Assembly: GCA_050015675.1 (NCBI GenBank)
Contig: JBEKAY010000003.1
Span: 62,001 to 126,000 of the forward strand
Reading direction: 5' to 3'
DNA length: 64,000 nucleotides
Source of the DNA: Fen-1298 sp050015675
Lineage (GTDB): Bacteria > Bacteroidota > Ignavibacteria > UBA10030
The notes under the pieces were generated by a model. That model made no database searches, was not told where the DNA came from, and worked only from the letters and a program-made list of their open reading frames with translations. How positions within the stretch are numbered: position 1 is the first letter of the stretch; each line of letters begins with the position of its first letter. The position numbers were made by a program, and so were the translations under genes. Shown one piece after another: positions 15,178 through 24,734 of the stretch.

Positions 15178-16227
15178 ATGGCAGAAGTACCGAACAAAAA
15201 CCAGAAGTTGACCGAACGTGAGCAAAGTATTTTGCATCACGTTGTGTACAATTATATTCAGACGGCTGTCCCTGTCGGTTCGCGGTATATTTCAAAGCAT
15301 CTAGAAAAGAATCTCAGCGCAGCCTCCATCCGCAATGTCATGGCGGATTTGGAAGAAACCGGGTTTTTGTCTCATCCGCACACGTCGGCAGGAAGAGTTC
15401 CGACAGACCTCGGATACAGGTTTTACATCGATTATCTGATGGAGATGCAGCAGCTAGGTGACGATGAAAAATTGCGAATTCAACAGCAATTAAATCAGAC
15501 AAATGATGCAGATGAAATGCTGCGTGAGACCTCAAAATTACTCGGGAAGATTTCACATCAACTGAGCATTGTAACATCACCGCATTTAAGCAGCGGTATA
15601 TTTGAAAAAATTGAGTTGATTCCCATAACCAGTTCGAAACTCCTCGTGGTGATTTCTATTCGCACCGGTATTGTGCGAACGATTATGCTGGAAGTCGGCA
15701 CTGAAGTCCCGCGCGATCATCTCGATCAGGTTGGCCGTCTCATCAACGAGCGGTTGTTCGGATTGACTCTTAGAGAAATTCGCGATTCGTTTGTTGACAG
15801 AATTCGAGATGTGCAGGATGAAAAAACCGGCCTGATCCGGCTCTTTGTTGAATCAGTTGATCAACTTTTCACCGATTCCAAAGACCGTGAAAAAGTCCTT
15901 ATTGGCGGGACGAAAAATTTAATAGATCAGCCGGAATTTATCGATCCAAAAAACTTTCGGTCTGTCATTGAACTTATTGAAAATGAAGACATCATCGTTC
16001 ATCTATTAGAAAGGCATGATGAGTCGCAGAGGAATTATGTAGTAACAATAGGCACAGAAAATAAGGACGCAACAACAAAAGAATACAGCTTTGTTACAGC
16101 AACATATGATGTTGGCGGTGTGACGGGTCGTGTAGGCATTATCGGCCCAACGCGCATGAATTACGGCAAAGTCATTCCGCTGGTTGATTACGTAGCGCAG
16201 GCGATTGCAAAGATGTTAAGTTCGTAA
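15178..16227 (+). CDS. hrcA: Heat-inducible transcription repressor HrcA
   Basis: A 349-residue repressor, typical length. The N-terminal winged helix is clear (LTEREQSILHHVVYNYIQT, then LSAASIRNVMADLEETGFL and HTSAGRVPTDLGYRFYIDYL, the family signature). It binds CIRCE elements ahead of groE/dnaK genes and releases them on heat shock, with GroEL as folding helper. ATG 15178 has AGGTG just upstream; an earlier in-frame ATG at 15154 overlaps the -10 element. First gene of a heat-shock operon, 50 bases ahead of grpE. Confidence 0.95.
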   Translation: MAEVPNKNQKLTEREQSILHHVVYNYIQTAVPVGSRYISKHLEKNLSAASIRNVMADLEETGFLSHPHTSAGRVPTDLGYRFYIDYLMEMQQLGDDEKLRIQQQLNQTNDADEMLRETSKLLGKISHQLSIVTSPHLSSGIFEKIELIPITSSKLLVVISIRTGIVRTIMLEVGTEVPRDHLDQVGRLINERLFGLTLREIRDSFVDRIRDVQDEKTGLIRLFVESVDQLFTDSKDREKVLIGGTKNLIDQPEFIDPKNFRSVIELIENEDIIVHLLERHDESQRNYVVTIGTENKDATTKEYSFVTATYDVGGVTGRVGIIGPTRMNYGKVIPLVDYVAQAIAKMLSS

Positions 16228-16277
16228 GAAAATATAACCGCAGAAATTGCCATGCGGATGAATTCATTAGATAAGAA

Positions 16278-16889
16278 ATGGAAAAGAGCGATTTGGAAAA
16301 AAAGATACATGGATCTGAAGAAGAACAAAAACCGGAAACACCTCCACAAATTGAATTGACGGAAGCAGCCTCGTCGAATCTTCAGGTAGAAGAACTGCAG
16401 AAGCAGGTTGATCAATACAAAGATATGTTATTACGAAAGGCAGCTGAGTTTGATAATTTCAAACGTCGTATCGAAAATGAAACGACGAATATTGTCAGGT
16501 TTGCAACCGAATCTCTGATCGATGATTTGCTTCCGGTAGTGGACGACTTTGAGCGCTCACTCAAACACGGCAAAGAAATCAAAGAATCTGACGCCTTAGT
16601 AAAAGGCGTGGAATTGATATATCTAAAATTGGTAAAAGTGCTGGAAGGACGGGGTGTCAAGACATTTGAAACGGTGGGGAAAGAATTCAGCGTCGATTAT
16701 CACGATGCGCTGATGCAAATGCCGAGGAACGATCTGCCGCCTCACACAGTGATCGAAGAAATTGAAAAAGGATATATGCTGAACGACAAAGTCATTCGCC
16801 ACGCAAAGGTGATTGTTTCTTCCATTCCGGCAGGAGAGCAGAGCGAAGCTCGACAATCGGAATCATCCACCGGCGCATCAGGGGAGTAA
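16278..16889 (+). CDS. grpE: Nucleotide exchange factor GrpE
   Basis: A 203-residue GrpE. An acidic, disordered N-terminus (1-40) is followed by the long coiled-coil helix (about 40-85, LQKQVDQYKDMLLRKAAEFD) and the beta-wing domain with VGKEFSVDYHDALMQMP near 132-148. It releases ADP from DnaK. The dnaJ gene starts 6 bases after its stop. dnaK is not in this cluster. Confidence 0.95.
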   Translation: MEKSDLEKKIHGSEEEQKPETPPQIELTEAASSNLQVEELQKQVDQYKDMLLRKAAEFDNFKRRIENETTNIVRFATESLIDDLLPVVDDFERSLKHGKEIKESDALVKGVELIYLKLVKVLEGRGVKTFETVGKEFSVDYHDALMQMPRNDLPPHTVIEEIEKGYMLNDKVIRHAKVIVSSIPAGEQSEARQSESSTGASGE

Positions 16890-16895
16890 GCAGAT

Positions 16896-18068
16896 ATGGC
16901 GAAAAGAGATTTTTACGAAGTGCTGGGAATTGGACGAAACGCTTCACAGGACGAAATCAAAAAAGCATACCGCCAAATGGCAATGCAGTATCATCCAGAT
17001 CGCAACGCCGGAAATAAAGAATCAGAAGAAAAATTTAAAGAAGCAGCAGAAGCGTACGAAGTGCTTGGTGATCCGGAGAAGAAACAACGGTATGACCAGT
17101 ATGGACATGAAGGATTGCGCGGTACGAACTACCGCGACTTTAACGACATCAACGATATTTTTAACACTTTTGGCGATATATTTACCGGCGGTTTTGGCGG
17201 CTCAATTTTCGATGAAGTATTCGGCGGCGGTCAGAGGCAGCGGCGGCGCTCTTCTTCACAACATGGACAACCGGGTTCTGACTTGCGTGTGCGCCTCTCG
17301 TTGACGCTTGAAGAAATTGCCAGCAGTGTCGAAAAGAAAATTAAGGTGAAGCGGCAAAAAAAATGCGATATTTGCAGTGGAAGCGGCGCAAAAACATCCA
17401 GCGGAAAAGCAGTGTGTCCGCAATGCAGCGGCAGCGGCGAATTGCGGCAGGTATCACGCTCGATGTTCGGTCAGTTTGTGAATATCACCACATGTCCGAA
17501 TTGCGAAGGTGAAGGACGCATTGTCAAGGATCCATGCCTCACCTGTTTTGGCGAAGGACGATTGCAGGGCGAATCGACTATCAAGGTCACGGTGCCTGCC
17601 GGTGTGTCGGAAGGAAATTATATCACACTCGCTGGCCAAGGCAATGCCGGACGGCGCGGCGGCCCTGCCGGCGATTTGATCGTCGTCATTGAAGAAGAAC
17701 GGCATCAGAGCTTCAAGCGCAACGGTGATGATATCGTGTATGATTTGTGGATCAGTTATCCGACCGCGGTAATTGGCGGCGGCGTGGAAATTCCCACGCT
17801 GACAGGAAAAGCGAAACTTACGATTGATCCTGGAACCCCGGCAGGCAGGTTGTTGCGGATGCACGAACGCGGCATTCCGCATTTGAACAGCTACGGCCGC
17901 GGAGATGAATTAGTACGTGTGAACGTATGGGTGCCAACGAAAATGAACAGTAAAGAAAAGGAATTGCTGCGCGCTCTTTCTTCATGCGAGCACGTCAATC
18001 CAAGCGAAGAAGACCTCCGCAACAGCGATCGGACTTTTTTCGATAAGGTAAAAGATGTCTTTTCTTGA
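16896..18068 (+). CDS. dnaJ: Chaperone DnaJ
   Basis: A 390-residue type I Hsp40: J domain 1-70 with HPD at 33-35, glycine/phenylalanine-rich linker 90-127, four CxxCxGxG zinc repeats (Cys157/160, 174/177, 200/203, 214/217), and the C-terminal substrate-binding domains. It delivers unfolded proteins to DnaK and stimulates its ATPase. All motifs are intact. Last classical member of the hrcA-grpE-dnaJ operon; the ComEA-like gene follows after 6 bases. Confidence 0.96.
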   Translation: MAKRDFYEVLGIGRNASQDEIKKAYRQMAMQYHPDRNAGNKESEEKFKEAAEAYEVLGDPEKKQRYDQYGHEGLRGTNYRDFNDINDIFNTFGDIFTGGFGGSIFDEVFGGGQRQRRRSSSQHGQPGSDLRVRLSLTLEEIASSVEKKIKVKRQKKCDICSGSGAKTSSGKAVCPQCSGSGELRQVSRSMFGQFVNITTCPNCEGEGRIVKDPCLTCFGEGRLQGESTIKVTVPAGVSEGNYITLAGQGNAGRRGGPAGDLIVVIEEERHQSFKRNGDDIVYDLWISYPTAVIGGGVEIPTLTGKAKLTIDPGTPAGRLLRMHERGIPHLNSYGRGDELVRVNVWVPTKMNSKEKELLRALSSCEHVNPSEEDLRNSDRTFFDKVKDVFS

Positions 18069-18074
18069 TCGGAC

Positions 18075-18500
18075 ATGCTGAAGCGCATCGCAGACTGGAT
18101 TGCATTGACGAATACAGAACGGAAAGTAATTCTGTTCCTCGTTGTTACACTGCTTGCGGGCGGCGGCATCCGGTTGTATCAAGCAACGTTTCCATCTGCG
18201 CCGCAATTTGATTATCGTGCATCCGACAGTACGTTCGCTGCACTGAGTGCGGCACCGGAGGATAGTTCATCTGAAGCGGTCAAGGAAGGAATCGGAGATG
18301 CATCGGGCAAACTTAATATCAACACAGCAACAAAGCAGCAGCTTTTAAATTTGCCCGGCGTTGGCGAGGTGACAGCAGACCGCATTCTCACATATCGCGC
18401 AGAAACAGGAAAGTTTTCCGATGTCGATGAATTACGCGCAATAAAAGGAATGAGTAAGAGAAAAATAGAAAACCTTAGACCGTTGATTACAACTCAATAG
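18075..18500 (+). CDS. ComEA-like helix-hairpin-helix DNA-binding protein
   Basis: A 141-residue protein: membrane anchor at about 18-32, a linker, then a ComEA-type helix-hairpin-helix pair at about 76-141 (LNINTATKQQLLNLPGVGEV, then ADRILTYRAETGKF and RAIKGMSKRKIENL). ComEA-type proteins bind DNA non-specifically at the outer face of the membrane during DNA uptake. It follows dnaJ by 6 bases and precedes a PilM-like gene, which fits a link to type IV pili or DNA uptake. Confidence 0.85.
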   Translation: MLKRIADWIALTNTERKVILFLVVTLLAGGGIRLYQATFPSAPQFDYRASDSTFAALSAAPEDSSSEAVKEGIGDASGKLNINTATKQQLLNLPGVGEVTADRILTYRAETGKFSDVDELRAIKGMSKRKIENLRPLITTQ

Positions 18501-18526
18501 CCACCACGCATCGAGAGATTCTTCAC

Positions 18527-19447
18527 ATGAAATCAACCAGATATATCGGCATTTCCTTCCTCAAAGGAAAAATTCAATTAGCCGAAGTTGAACACAAGAG
18601 GAAGAAACGAACTGTTACAGTCTTGGCAGAACGTGATACGGCAATAGATTTTGCGCAAGCAGGAGCGGATCTCTCGGCTGCACATCCGCAATTGGGAATA
18701 TTTGTGTCGGAGATAAGAGGCATCATCAAACAACAGAAAGTGACCGCAGAAATTATTTCGTTTGCACTCCCGCCTGATCCGATGTTCATCAACATCATTC
18801 CTGTTGATCCCGGATTAAAGGGAAAAGACTTATCCCAATATCTTCAGTGGGAAATGAATCAGTATTTTCCGAACGCGACCCCGAAAGAATTTCTCATCGG
18901 TTCAGACGGGCTGCCGCTCGAAAATAAAACAGCACAACAAACTTTTATGGTGGCGATACGGCGCGGGATAGCGGCATTCTTGCAAAAAACGGTAGTGGGA
19001 TTAAAGTTGAATCTGAATATCATAGACATTGATCAGTTCAGCACGGAGAAAACACTTATCACAAATTATCCGGAGATTCTCGAGCATGAAATTGTGCTCT
19101 TCGGCCTTCGCAAAAACGGCGTAGATGCAAGCCTCATTCATAATGGTGCAATGACGGATTATAGGGCATTTCATTATAATGGTGATTCCGACCCGACGAA
19201 ACCGATAATGGAATATCTGAAATATCTTAAACAGAAAGACATTGACACGCCGGCGGCAATTCTTCTGCACGGCATTGACATCGCCCATGATTTTGTCGTG
19301 TCGCTCAGAACAACGACCGGCATCAAACAAACGCTAGCAATGAATTCGTTTCGAAAAATCCGGGCCTCGGACAAATTATCTAAACCGTTTATGAAAGAAA
19401 GCTACCGATTCGCTGCGGCAATCGGCTTGGCGCTGCGCACGAAATGA
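18527..19447 (+). CDS. PilM-like actin-fold pilus assembly protein
   Basis: A 306-residue protein with the PilM/SHS2 pattern: the N-terminal YIGISFLKGKIQLAEV strand pair, FALPPDPMFINIIPV near 84-98, LQWEMNQYFPNATPKEF near 111-127 (the PilM WEMxQYxP motif), and a C-terminal RFAAAIGLALR end. PilM proteins form a cytoplasmic ring that links PilN/O to the pilus motor. No PilN/O/Q genes follow here, so this may be a reduced or detached set. The stop overlaps the rsmD start by 4 bases. Confidence 0.7.
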   Translation: MKSTRYIGISFLKGKIQLAEVEHKRKKRTVTVLAERDTAIDFAQAGADLSAAHPQLGIFVSEIRGIIKQQKVTAEIISFALPPDPMFINIIPVDPGLKGKDLSQYLQWEMNQYFPNATPKEFLIGSDGLPLENKTAQQTFMVAIRRGIAAFLQKTVVGLKLNLNIIDIDQFSTEKTLITNYPEILEHEIVLFGLRKNGVDASLIHNGAMTDYRAFHYNGDSDPTKPIMEYLKYLKQKDIDTPAAILLHGIDIAHDFVVSLRTTTGIKQTLAMNSFRKIRASDKLSKPFMKESYRFAAAIGLALRTK

Positions 19448-20013
19448 GGATTATCGCAGGCGAATTCCGCGGGCGTTCTATTGAGTCTGTGCAAGATTTG
19501 TCTATCCGCCCAACGACTGACCGCGCGAAACAAACCATCTTTGATATTCTATCGAACCGAATCGAGTTTGACGGCTTGGAAGTGTTGGATTTATTTGCAG
19601 GCAGCGGCAGTCTTGGATTGGAAGCGCTGAGCCGAGGTGTCAAGAGTGTAACTTTTATTGACAAAGCCCGCAAATCGTTGGAAGTATTGGAGAAGAACGC
19701 AGCTTCGCTCGGATGCGAATCGCAGTGTTCCGTTTATCAGGCGGATGTATTTTGGTATTTGAAGAATATAAATCGCACGTTTGATCTTGTCTTTGCCGAT
19801 CCACCGTATAAATTGGAAAACATCGGCATGCTGCCGAATGCAATTTATGATTCAGGTGTTTTGCACAATGGCACGTATGTAGTGATGGAACACAGCCGCG
19901 AGTCTGTGATTGAATTGGACGAACAGAAATACGAAATCCTCAAGAAAGCGTTTGGTCAAACGACTGTACTCATTTTGAAAACCAATGTCCCACCAGCACC
20001 GCCATGGACGTAA
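19444..20013 (+). CDS. rsmD: 16S rRNA (guanine966-N2)-methyltransferase RsmD
   Basis: A 189-residue methyltransferase. MRIIAGEFRGRSI and IRPTTDRAKQTIFDIL at the N-terminus are the family signature; SAM motif LDLFAGSGSLGLEAL lies at 48-62 and the catalytic ADPPY at 118-122. It methylates G966 of 16S rRNA. The adjacent coaD gene starts one base after its stop, a pairing common in many bacteria. Confidence 0.93.
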   Translation: MRIIAGEFRGRSIESVQDLSIRPTTDRAKQTIFDILSNRIEFDGLEVLDLFAGSGSLGLEALSRGVKSVTFIDKARKSLEVLEKNAASLGCESQCSVYQADVFWYLKNINRTFDLVFADPPYKLENIGMLPNAIYDSGVLHNGTYVVMEHSRESVIELDEQKYEILKKAFGQTTVLILKTNVPPAPPWT

Positions 20014-20014
20014 C

Positions 20015-20512
20015 ATGAAAATTGCCATTTATCCCGGAACATTCGACCCAGTAACAAACGGTCACATTGATATTCTCGAACGCGCACTGAAGCTGTTCGA
20101 CAAAGTCATTATCACGATTGCGCGAAACACGGCGAAGAATCCGCTCTTTACAGAAAAGGAGCGAATCGCACTTCTCCGGCAAGTGACGAAGCGCTATAAA
20201 AATGTCGAAGTGGCTTCCTTTGATGGATTATTGGTAGAGTATGTGCAGAAGCGGAAAGCCATTTCGGTTGTTCGCGGCTTGCGCGCTATGACAGATTTCG
20301 AATACGAATTGCAAATGGCGCTGATGAACCGGAAATTAGACGAGAATATGGAAACAGTGTTTCTCATGCCGAATGAAAAATACACCTACCTGAGTTCGAA
20401 TTTTGTCCGGGAAATTGCCCGGCTTGGCGGCGACGTAAGCAAGTTCGTTCCACCAGTAGTGCTGAAAGCGCTTCGGCAGAAAAACAAACGGCGAAACCTG
20501 CCTCACACTTGA
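20015..20512 (+). CDS. coaD: Phosphopantetheine adenylyltransferase
   Basis: A 165-residue enzyme of normal size. YPGTFDPVTNGHIDIL at the N-terminus carries the T/HxGH nucleotidyltransferase motif; VVRGLRAMTDFEYELQMA and YLSSNFVREIA are the other conserved blocks. It makes dephospho-CoA from 4'-phosphopantetheine and ATP. ATG 20015 follows the rsmD stop directly; an upstream frame extension to 19985 lies within rsmD. Confidence 0.95.
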   Translation: MKIAIYPGTFDPVTNGHIDILERALKLFDKVIITIARNTAKNPLFTEKERIALLRQVTKRYKNVEVASFDGLLVEYVQKRKAISVVRGLRAMTDFEYELQMALMNRKLDENMETVFLMPNEKYTYLSSNFVREIARLGGDVSKFVPPVVLKALRQKNKRRNLPHT

Positions 20513-20517
20513 ATACG

Positions 20518-20543
20518 ACTACTATTAGGACTATATTGTAGTC
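20518..20543 (+). promoter_or_regulatory. Inverted repeat ahead of toxin-antitoxin genes (putative operator)
   Basis: GACTAC (20518-20523) and GTAGTC (20538-20543) flank a 14-base AT-rich centre, 19 bases before the antitoxin ATG. Phd-type antitoxins usually repress their own operon at such a palindrome. Confidence 0.5.
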
Positions 20544-20561
20544 AAACTAAAAGAGGTCGCT

Positions 20562-20852
20562 ATGAAATTAAGTACAGCCGTTAAACCAATTAGTTATTTA
20601 AAGGCACATGCGTCTGAATTGATTCGTAATATTACGAACACTCAACAAGCTCTTGTCATAACTCATAACGGCGAGGCAAAAGTTGTTGTGCAGGACATTA
20701 GAAGCTACGAGCGAATGCAAGAGACACTTGCATTACTTAAAATCCTCACTCTCAGTAAGGATAATATCAAAAAGGGTAGCGTGAAATCATTGAACGAGTC
20801 TTTCTCAAACCTCGAGAAACGAATAAAGGCGTTCAAAGATGAAAAAGTTTAA
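20562..20852 (+). CDS. Phd/YefM family antitoxin
   Basis: A 96-residue protein. The N-terminal half matches Phd/YefM (TAVKPISYLKAHASELIRNI, then PLVIT-like ALVITHNGEAKVVVQD and SYERMQET); the C-terminal half should wrap the toxin. It both neutralises the ParE-like toxin and represses the operon. It overlaps the toxin gene by 14 bases. Inserted directly behind coaD, between core genes and an Mrr gene. Confidence 0.85.
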   Translation: MKLSTAVKPISYLKAHASELIRNITNTQQALVITHNGEAKVVVQDIRSYERMQETLALLKILTLSKDNIKKGSVKSLNESFSNLEKRIKAFKDEKV

Positions 20853-21165
20853 TGTCTTCATCGACACAAATGCAGAAGATGATCTTTTTGATATTTACAG
20901 TTATGTAGCATTGAACGATTCAATTGAACGCGCAGATAAAATCTTCACTGCTCTGCGCAGTACTTGTTTCAAACTAAGAACATTACCGTTGCGAGGGAAT
21001 GTGCCGACGGAACTCTTTGAAATCGGTGTCACCGAATTTAGGGAAATTCATAATAGCCCTTATCGGATTATCTACTCAATCGCATCTACTTCAGTCTATA
21101 TCCATTGCGTCCTTGATGGAAGGCGAGATGTACAGACAATACTCCAGGAACGGTTACTTCGATAA
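20839..21165 (+). CDS. ParE/RelE family toxin
   Basis: A 108-residue protein of the RelE/ParE fold: DDLFDIYSYVALNDSIERAD helix pair, then the core strands EFREIHNSPYRIIYSI and VYIHCVLDGRRDVQTIL. The VLDGRRD end is typical of ParE-type gyrase toxins rather than of RelE ribonucleases. Start overlaps the antitoxin gene, as usual in type II pairs. Confidence 0.85.
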   Translation: MKKFNVFIDTNAEDDLFDIYSYVALNDSIERADKIFTALRSTCFKLRTLPLRGNVPTELFEIGVTEFREIHNSPYRIIYSIASTSVYIHCVLDGRRDVQTILQERLLR

Positions 21166-21277
21166 AGTTGCCAAGCGGGAATTATTTATCCGTCGGTTGT
21201 TTGATGGAGCGGCCCGCCACAAAACTGGCAGGTAAACCATCCGTTAGGCAGACGCAATATAAATAGGAATAAATATT

Positions 21278-22177
21278 ATGATCATACCAGATTTTCAAAC
21301 AATTATGCTTCCTCTTCTGAAATTTGCTGGAGATGGAAAAGAACATACACTTCATGAAGCAGAAGAGAAGTTGGCTAAGGTATTCAATCTTAGTGAAGAG
21401 GAGCAAGGGATTCTCTTGCCGAGCGGCCAGCAAACCGTATTCTTCAATCGAGTAGGTTGGTCAAGAACGTATATGAAGAAAGCGGGATTGCTTGAATCAC
21501 CTCGACGTTCTTATTTCATTATTACTAAACGTGGGCAAGATGTTCTTTCTACAAATCCTCGGAAAATAGATCGCATCTTTCTTGAACAATATCCTGAGTT
21601 TGTCGAATTTCAATCTATTAAACACGAAAAGGACGAAGAAGTATTGCCTACCGCGGGTGATACGCCGGAAGAAATTCTCGAAAGTGCTTTTCTTAGTATG
21701 CGCCAAAGTTTGGCTAGCGATATTCTCCAACAGATTCAGTCCAGTCCTCCACGGCAATTCGAGAGAATTGTAGTTCAATTACTTGTCGCAATGGGTTATG
21801 GTGGCAGTCTTAAAGATGCTGGCAGAGCAGTTGGCAAGTCAGGCGATGAAGGAATTGATGGCATTATTAAAGAAGATCGACTTGGTCTCGACATCATTTA
21901 TATTCAAGCCAAGCGCTGGGAAAACACGGTGAGCCGTCCTGAAATACAAAAGTTTGCTGGCGCACTTCAAGGACAGCGAGCCAAGAAGGGAATTTTTATA
22001 ACAACTTCTGATTTTTCCAAAGAGGCGAATGACTTCGCGGCAAAAATTGAAAGCAAAATTGTCTTAATTGATGGTCAGCAATTGGCGCAGTATATGATCG
22101 ATCATAATATCGGAGTTACACAAGTAACCAATTACGAAATCAAACGGATCGATTCAGATTATTTTAACGAAGAATAA
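21278..22177 (+). CDS. mrr: Mrr-type restriction endonuclease (type IV, modified DNA)
   Basis: A 299-residue protein. The N-terminal winged helix (Mrr_N, about 1-90, with GWSRTYMKKAGLLE and YFIITKRG) is followed by a PD-(D/E)XK nuclease domain (about 155-275) with FERIVVQLLVAMGYGG, GDEGIDGII carrying the catalytic Asp, and YIQAKRW with the Q-x-K pair. Mrr cuts methylated foreign DNA. It stands alone, 112 bases behind the toxin gene, with no methyltransferase next to it, as expected for type IV restriction. Confidence 0.9.
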   Translation: MIIPDFQTIMLPLLKFAGDGKEHTLHEAEEKLAKVFNLSEEEQGILLPSGQQTVFFNRVGWSRTYMKKAGLLESPRRSYFIITKRGQDVLSTNPRKIDRIFLEQYPEFVEFQSIKHEKDEEVLPTAGDTPEEILESAFLSMRQSLASDILQQIQSSPPRQFERIVVQLLVAMGYGGSLKDAGRAVGKSGDEGIDGIIKEDRLGLDIIYIQAKRWENTVSRPEIQKFAGALQGQRAKKGIFITTSDFSKEANDFAAKIESKIVLIDGQQLAQYMIDHNIGVTQVTNYEIKRIDSDYFNEE

Positions 22178-22270
22178 AAAGCTGCTGACTATTTTAAAAG
22201 GAAAGAATCTCCCACTCAAAATAAATCTATAACACTGAGTTAGTTCTTGTATCTTTTCTAACAAGGCACT

Positions 22271-23758
22271 CTACAAAATCGGCAACCGCACGATAAACGT
22301 ACTTCCTTTGCCTTCTCTGCTTTTCACTTCAATTGAGCCGTTGTGCGCTTCTGTAATCCATTTGGCGATGGAGAGACCAAGCCCGCTGCCGCCTGCGTCT
22401 TCGATGGTATCTTCACTTCTATTCACGCGATAAAAGCGCTCAAATATTTTAGTCTGATCTTTCCGTGGAATACCGATGCCGTTATCCTTCACGGACATTA
22501 CGGCGTCGCCTTCTTTTTTTGCGAGTGTTAGCGTAACCTGTCCTCGCGGCGGTGTGTACTTTAAGGCGTTATCGATAAGATTGAGAAAGAGCTGCTTCAA
22601 ACGCACTGCATCACCATTGATTCGGATTGGCAGCGAGCGTTCTAATTTTACCTTTATTTTTTTTGATTCGGCAAGTACTTTCGTCTCGTCAAAAAGTTCT
22701 TCTATGAACTCATCTAAAGCTATCGGCTGCATATTGAATACTAATCTACCCGTATCAGATTTCACAAGAATCATCAGACTCTCTACAATAGAAGAAAGCC
22801 GGATAAGTTCATCGTTGATGCTGTTGAGCAGTTCGCGTGAATCTTTCGACAATCGTTGGTTGCGAAGCGCAACTTCTATTTCGCCGCGCATAATCGTGAG
22901 CGGTGTGCGTAGTTCATGCGACGCATCGGCGGAAAACTGCTGGATTTGTGCGAACGATGCCTGAAGCCGACTGATCATATCGTTGAATTGTTCTGTGAGC
23001 CGACTAAGTTCGTCATCGGCGCGGAGCGTTGGAAGTCGGCGGCTAAGATTTTGTGCGGTTATTTCTTTTGCAGTCTTCGTCAGCTCATCTACGGGTTTGA
23101 GCGATTTGTGCGCCAAAAACCATCCGCCGATAATAGAGATCAATAATGCCAATGGTGTGATAAAAAGAAAATTGTAGAAGACATTATCTGTAACTTCATA
23201 GATCGGCTCCAACGGGTATGCTACAAAAATTTTAACATAATCGTTTTGTGTCAATGCAAGGCGAATATCCTGGTTATCTGGACCCTTCGTACTGACGACA
23301 TTGATCCATTGATATGGAATTTCGTTGTAGCTAAGCGTGTGCCCGCGTAGGCTTTGAGATCGGTACAGCAAGTCGCCGTTGCGATCGAGAATCTGAATAT
23401 AATGCCGGCGGGGACTTAGTAGCGTGTGCTGATAAATTTGATTCCACATCTCGTCTATTTCAGTGCGTTTACCGGCGCTTGTATCAATTACTTCTGGTTG
23501 TTCTTCTTGCTGTGCGGCTGTGCGCTTAAGTTCCTGCAGTTCTTTGAGTGCGGCGCGTTTTATTTTTACTTTCTTAGCTTGCGGTCCGATGAATTCGTTC
23601 ACCCATTCCACTTCGTTCTTTAAGGAATAGTCCAGATTATCGCGGAGTGAGGATCTCGATGCAAAATATGCAACAACACCTGAGCCGAGAAGTGTAACGC
23701 CAAGGATTGCGGCATACCACAATGAAAGCTTAGTACGAATGGAGTGAAGAATTGTCAT
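22271..23758 (-). CDS. Sensor histidine kinase with HAMP domain
   Basis: A 495-residue membrane kinase: transmembrane helix near 13-34, periplasmic sensor of about 160 residues, second helix near 194-216, HAMP 217-268, dimerisation domain with phospho-accepting His281 in ASHELRTPL, and a complete ATPase domain (NLIDNALKYTP, DNGIGIP, GGSGLGLSI). The layout resembles CusS-type heavy-metal sensors, but the sensor sequence does not reveal a ligand. It overlaps the response regulator gene by 4 bases and is translated after it. Confidence 0.93.
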   Translation of the reverse strand: MTILHSIRTKLSLWYAAILGVTLLGSGVVAYFASRSSLRDNLDYSLKNEVEWVNEFIGPQAKKVKIKRAALKELQELKRTAAQQEEQPEVIDTSAGKRTEIDEMWNQIYQHTLLSPRRHYIQILDRNGDLLYRSQSLRGHTLSYNEIPYQWINVVSTKGPDNQDIRLALTQNDYVKIFVAYPLEPIYEVTDNVFYNFLFITPLALLISIIGGWFLAHKSLKPVDELTKTAKEITAQNLSRRLPTLRADDELSRLTEQFNDMISRLQASFAQIQQFSADASHELRTPLTIMRGEIEVALRNQRLSKDSRELLNSINDELIRLSSIVESLMILVKSDTGRLVFNMQPIALDEFIEELFDETKVLAESKKIKVKLERSLPIRINGDAVRLKQLFLNLIDNALKYTPPRGQVTLTLAKKEGDAVMSVKDNGIGIPRKDQTKIFERFYRVNRSEDTIEDAGGSGLGLSIAKWITEAHNGSIEVKSREGKGSTFIVRLPIL

Positions 23759-24489
23759 GCGGACTTGCCCGCGCCGAATTTTTCGGGGCGAGTTACCATT
23801 TCTTTGGCGGGTTTGAATGTAATCTTCTTGTCCGAAAGGTAATACCCTTTGCCGCGTTCTGTTTGTAGAAGCTTCACAACGAAGCCGGTGTCTATTTTAT
23901 TCCGCAGGTGATTCACATAGACATCAACAATATTTGTTCCAGGATCAAAATTATATCCCCATATTTCTTTTGATAGTTCTTGCCGCGAAATTAATTTACT
24001 ACGATTGCGCATGAAGTATTCTATCAGTGCGTATTCGCGAGCAGTTAATTCGATCTGTTTGCCGGAGCGGCTGGCTTTGTGTGCGATTGTATCTAAGGCT
24101 AGGTCGATATATTTGAGTTTTATCTTAACTGTTCCGCGACGCATGAGAGATCGGATACGTGCCAGCAATTCAGTGAAGGCGAACGGTTTTGTCAAGTAAT
24201 CATCGGCGCCTTGATCCAATCCACCAACAATGTCCTCAGTCGTACTTCGCGCGGTCAGCATCAATATAGGAATTCGGATTTCATCTTTGCGCAGGTCGCG
24301 TAATATTTCAAAGCCATCCTTTTTGGGTAATAAGACATCGAGCAGGATGAGATCGTATGCTTCGGTGCGGGCTAACTTCTCGCCGGATTTTCCATCAGCG
24401 GCAGTTTCAACTTCATATCCTTCAGCCTCCAAGCCCTTTTTTAGAAAGCGGGCGACTTTTAGTTCGTCTTCAATTACGAGGATGCGCAT
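23755..24489 (-). CDS. OmpR-family response regulator
   Basis: A 244-residue regulator: receiver domain with phosphorylation site Asp51 in LILLDVLLPKKDG and Lys101-type DDYLTKPF, then a winged-helix DNA-binding domain (about 128-225, ELTAREYALIEYFMRN and VDVYVNHLRNKID). A ~20-residue tail follows. First gene of a two-gene operon with the kinase. Divergent from the TRAP transporter genes across a 245-base gap, so it may control them. I see no clear operator there. Confidence 0.93.
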   Translation of the reverse strand: MRILVIEDELKVARFLKKGLEAEGYEVETAADGKSGEKLARTEAYDLILLDVLLPKKDGFEILRDLRKDEIRIPILMLTARSTTEDIVGGLDQGADDYLTKPFAFTELLARIRSLMRRGTVKIKLKYIDLALDTIAHKASRSGKQIELTAREYALIEYFMRNRSKLISRQELSKEIWGYNFDPGTNIVDVYVNHLRNKIDTGFVVKLLQTERGKGYYLSDKKITFKPAKEMVTRPEKFGAGKSA

Positions 24490-24734
24490 AACAATCCTGT
24501 TTTAGTGAAGTTGTTAAATTATTCTTGCTGGGAGAAGTTACTCGTTTATCGGAAAAGTGTCAAATGCAGAAATTATTGATAGCAGAAAACAGCTGATTGA
24601 TAAATACCATTTTCTTATATCAAATTCTTTGAGTATTGCATCCTTGTTAAATGAAAAACTCTTCATCCTCTCATCTTTGAATCACGCACATTTTTCCCTA
24701 TATTTTTTCGTATTCTTTATCCGAGGGTGATGAC

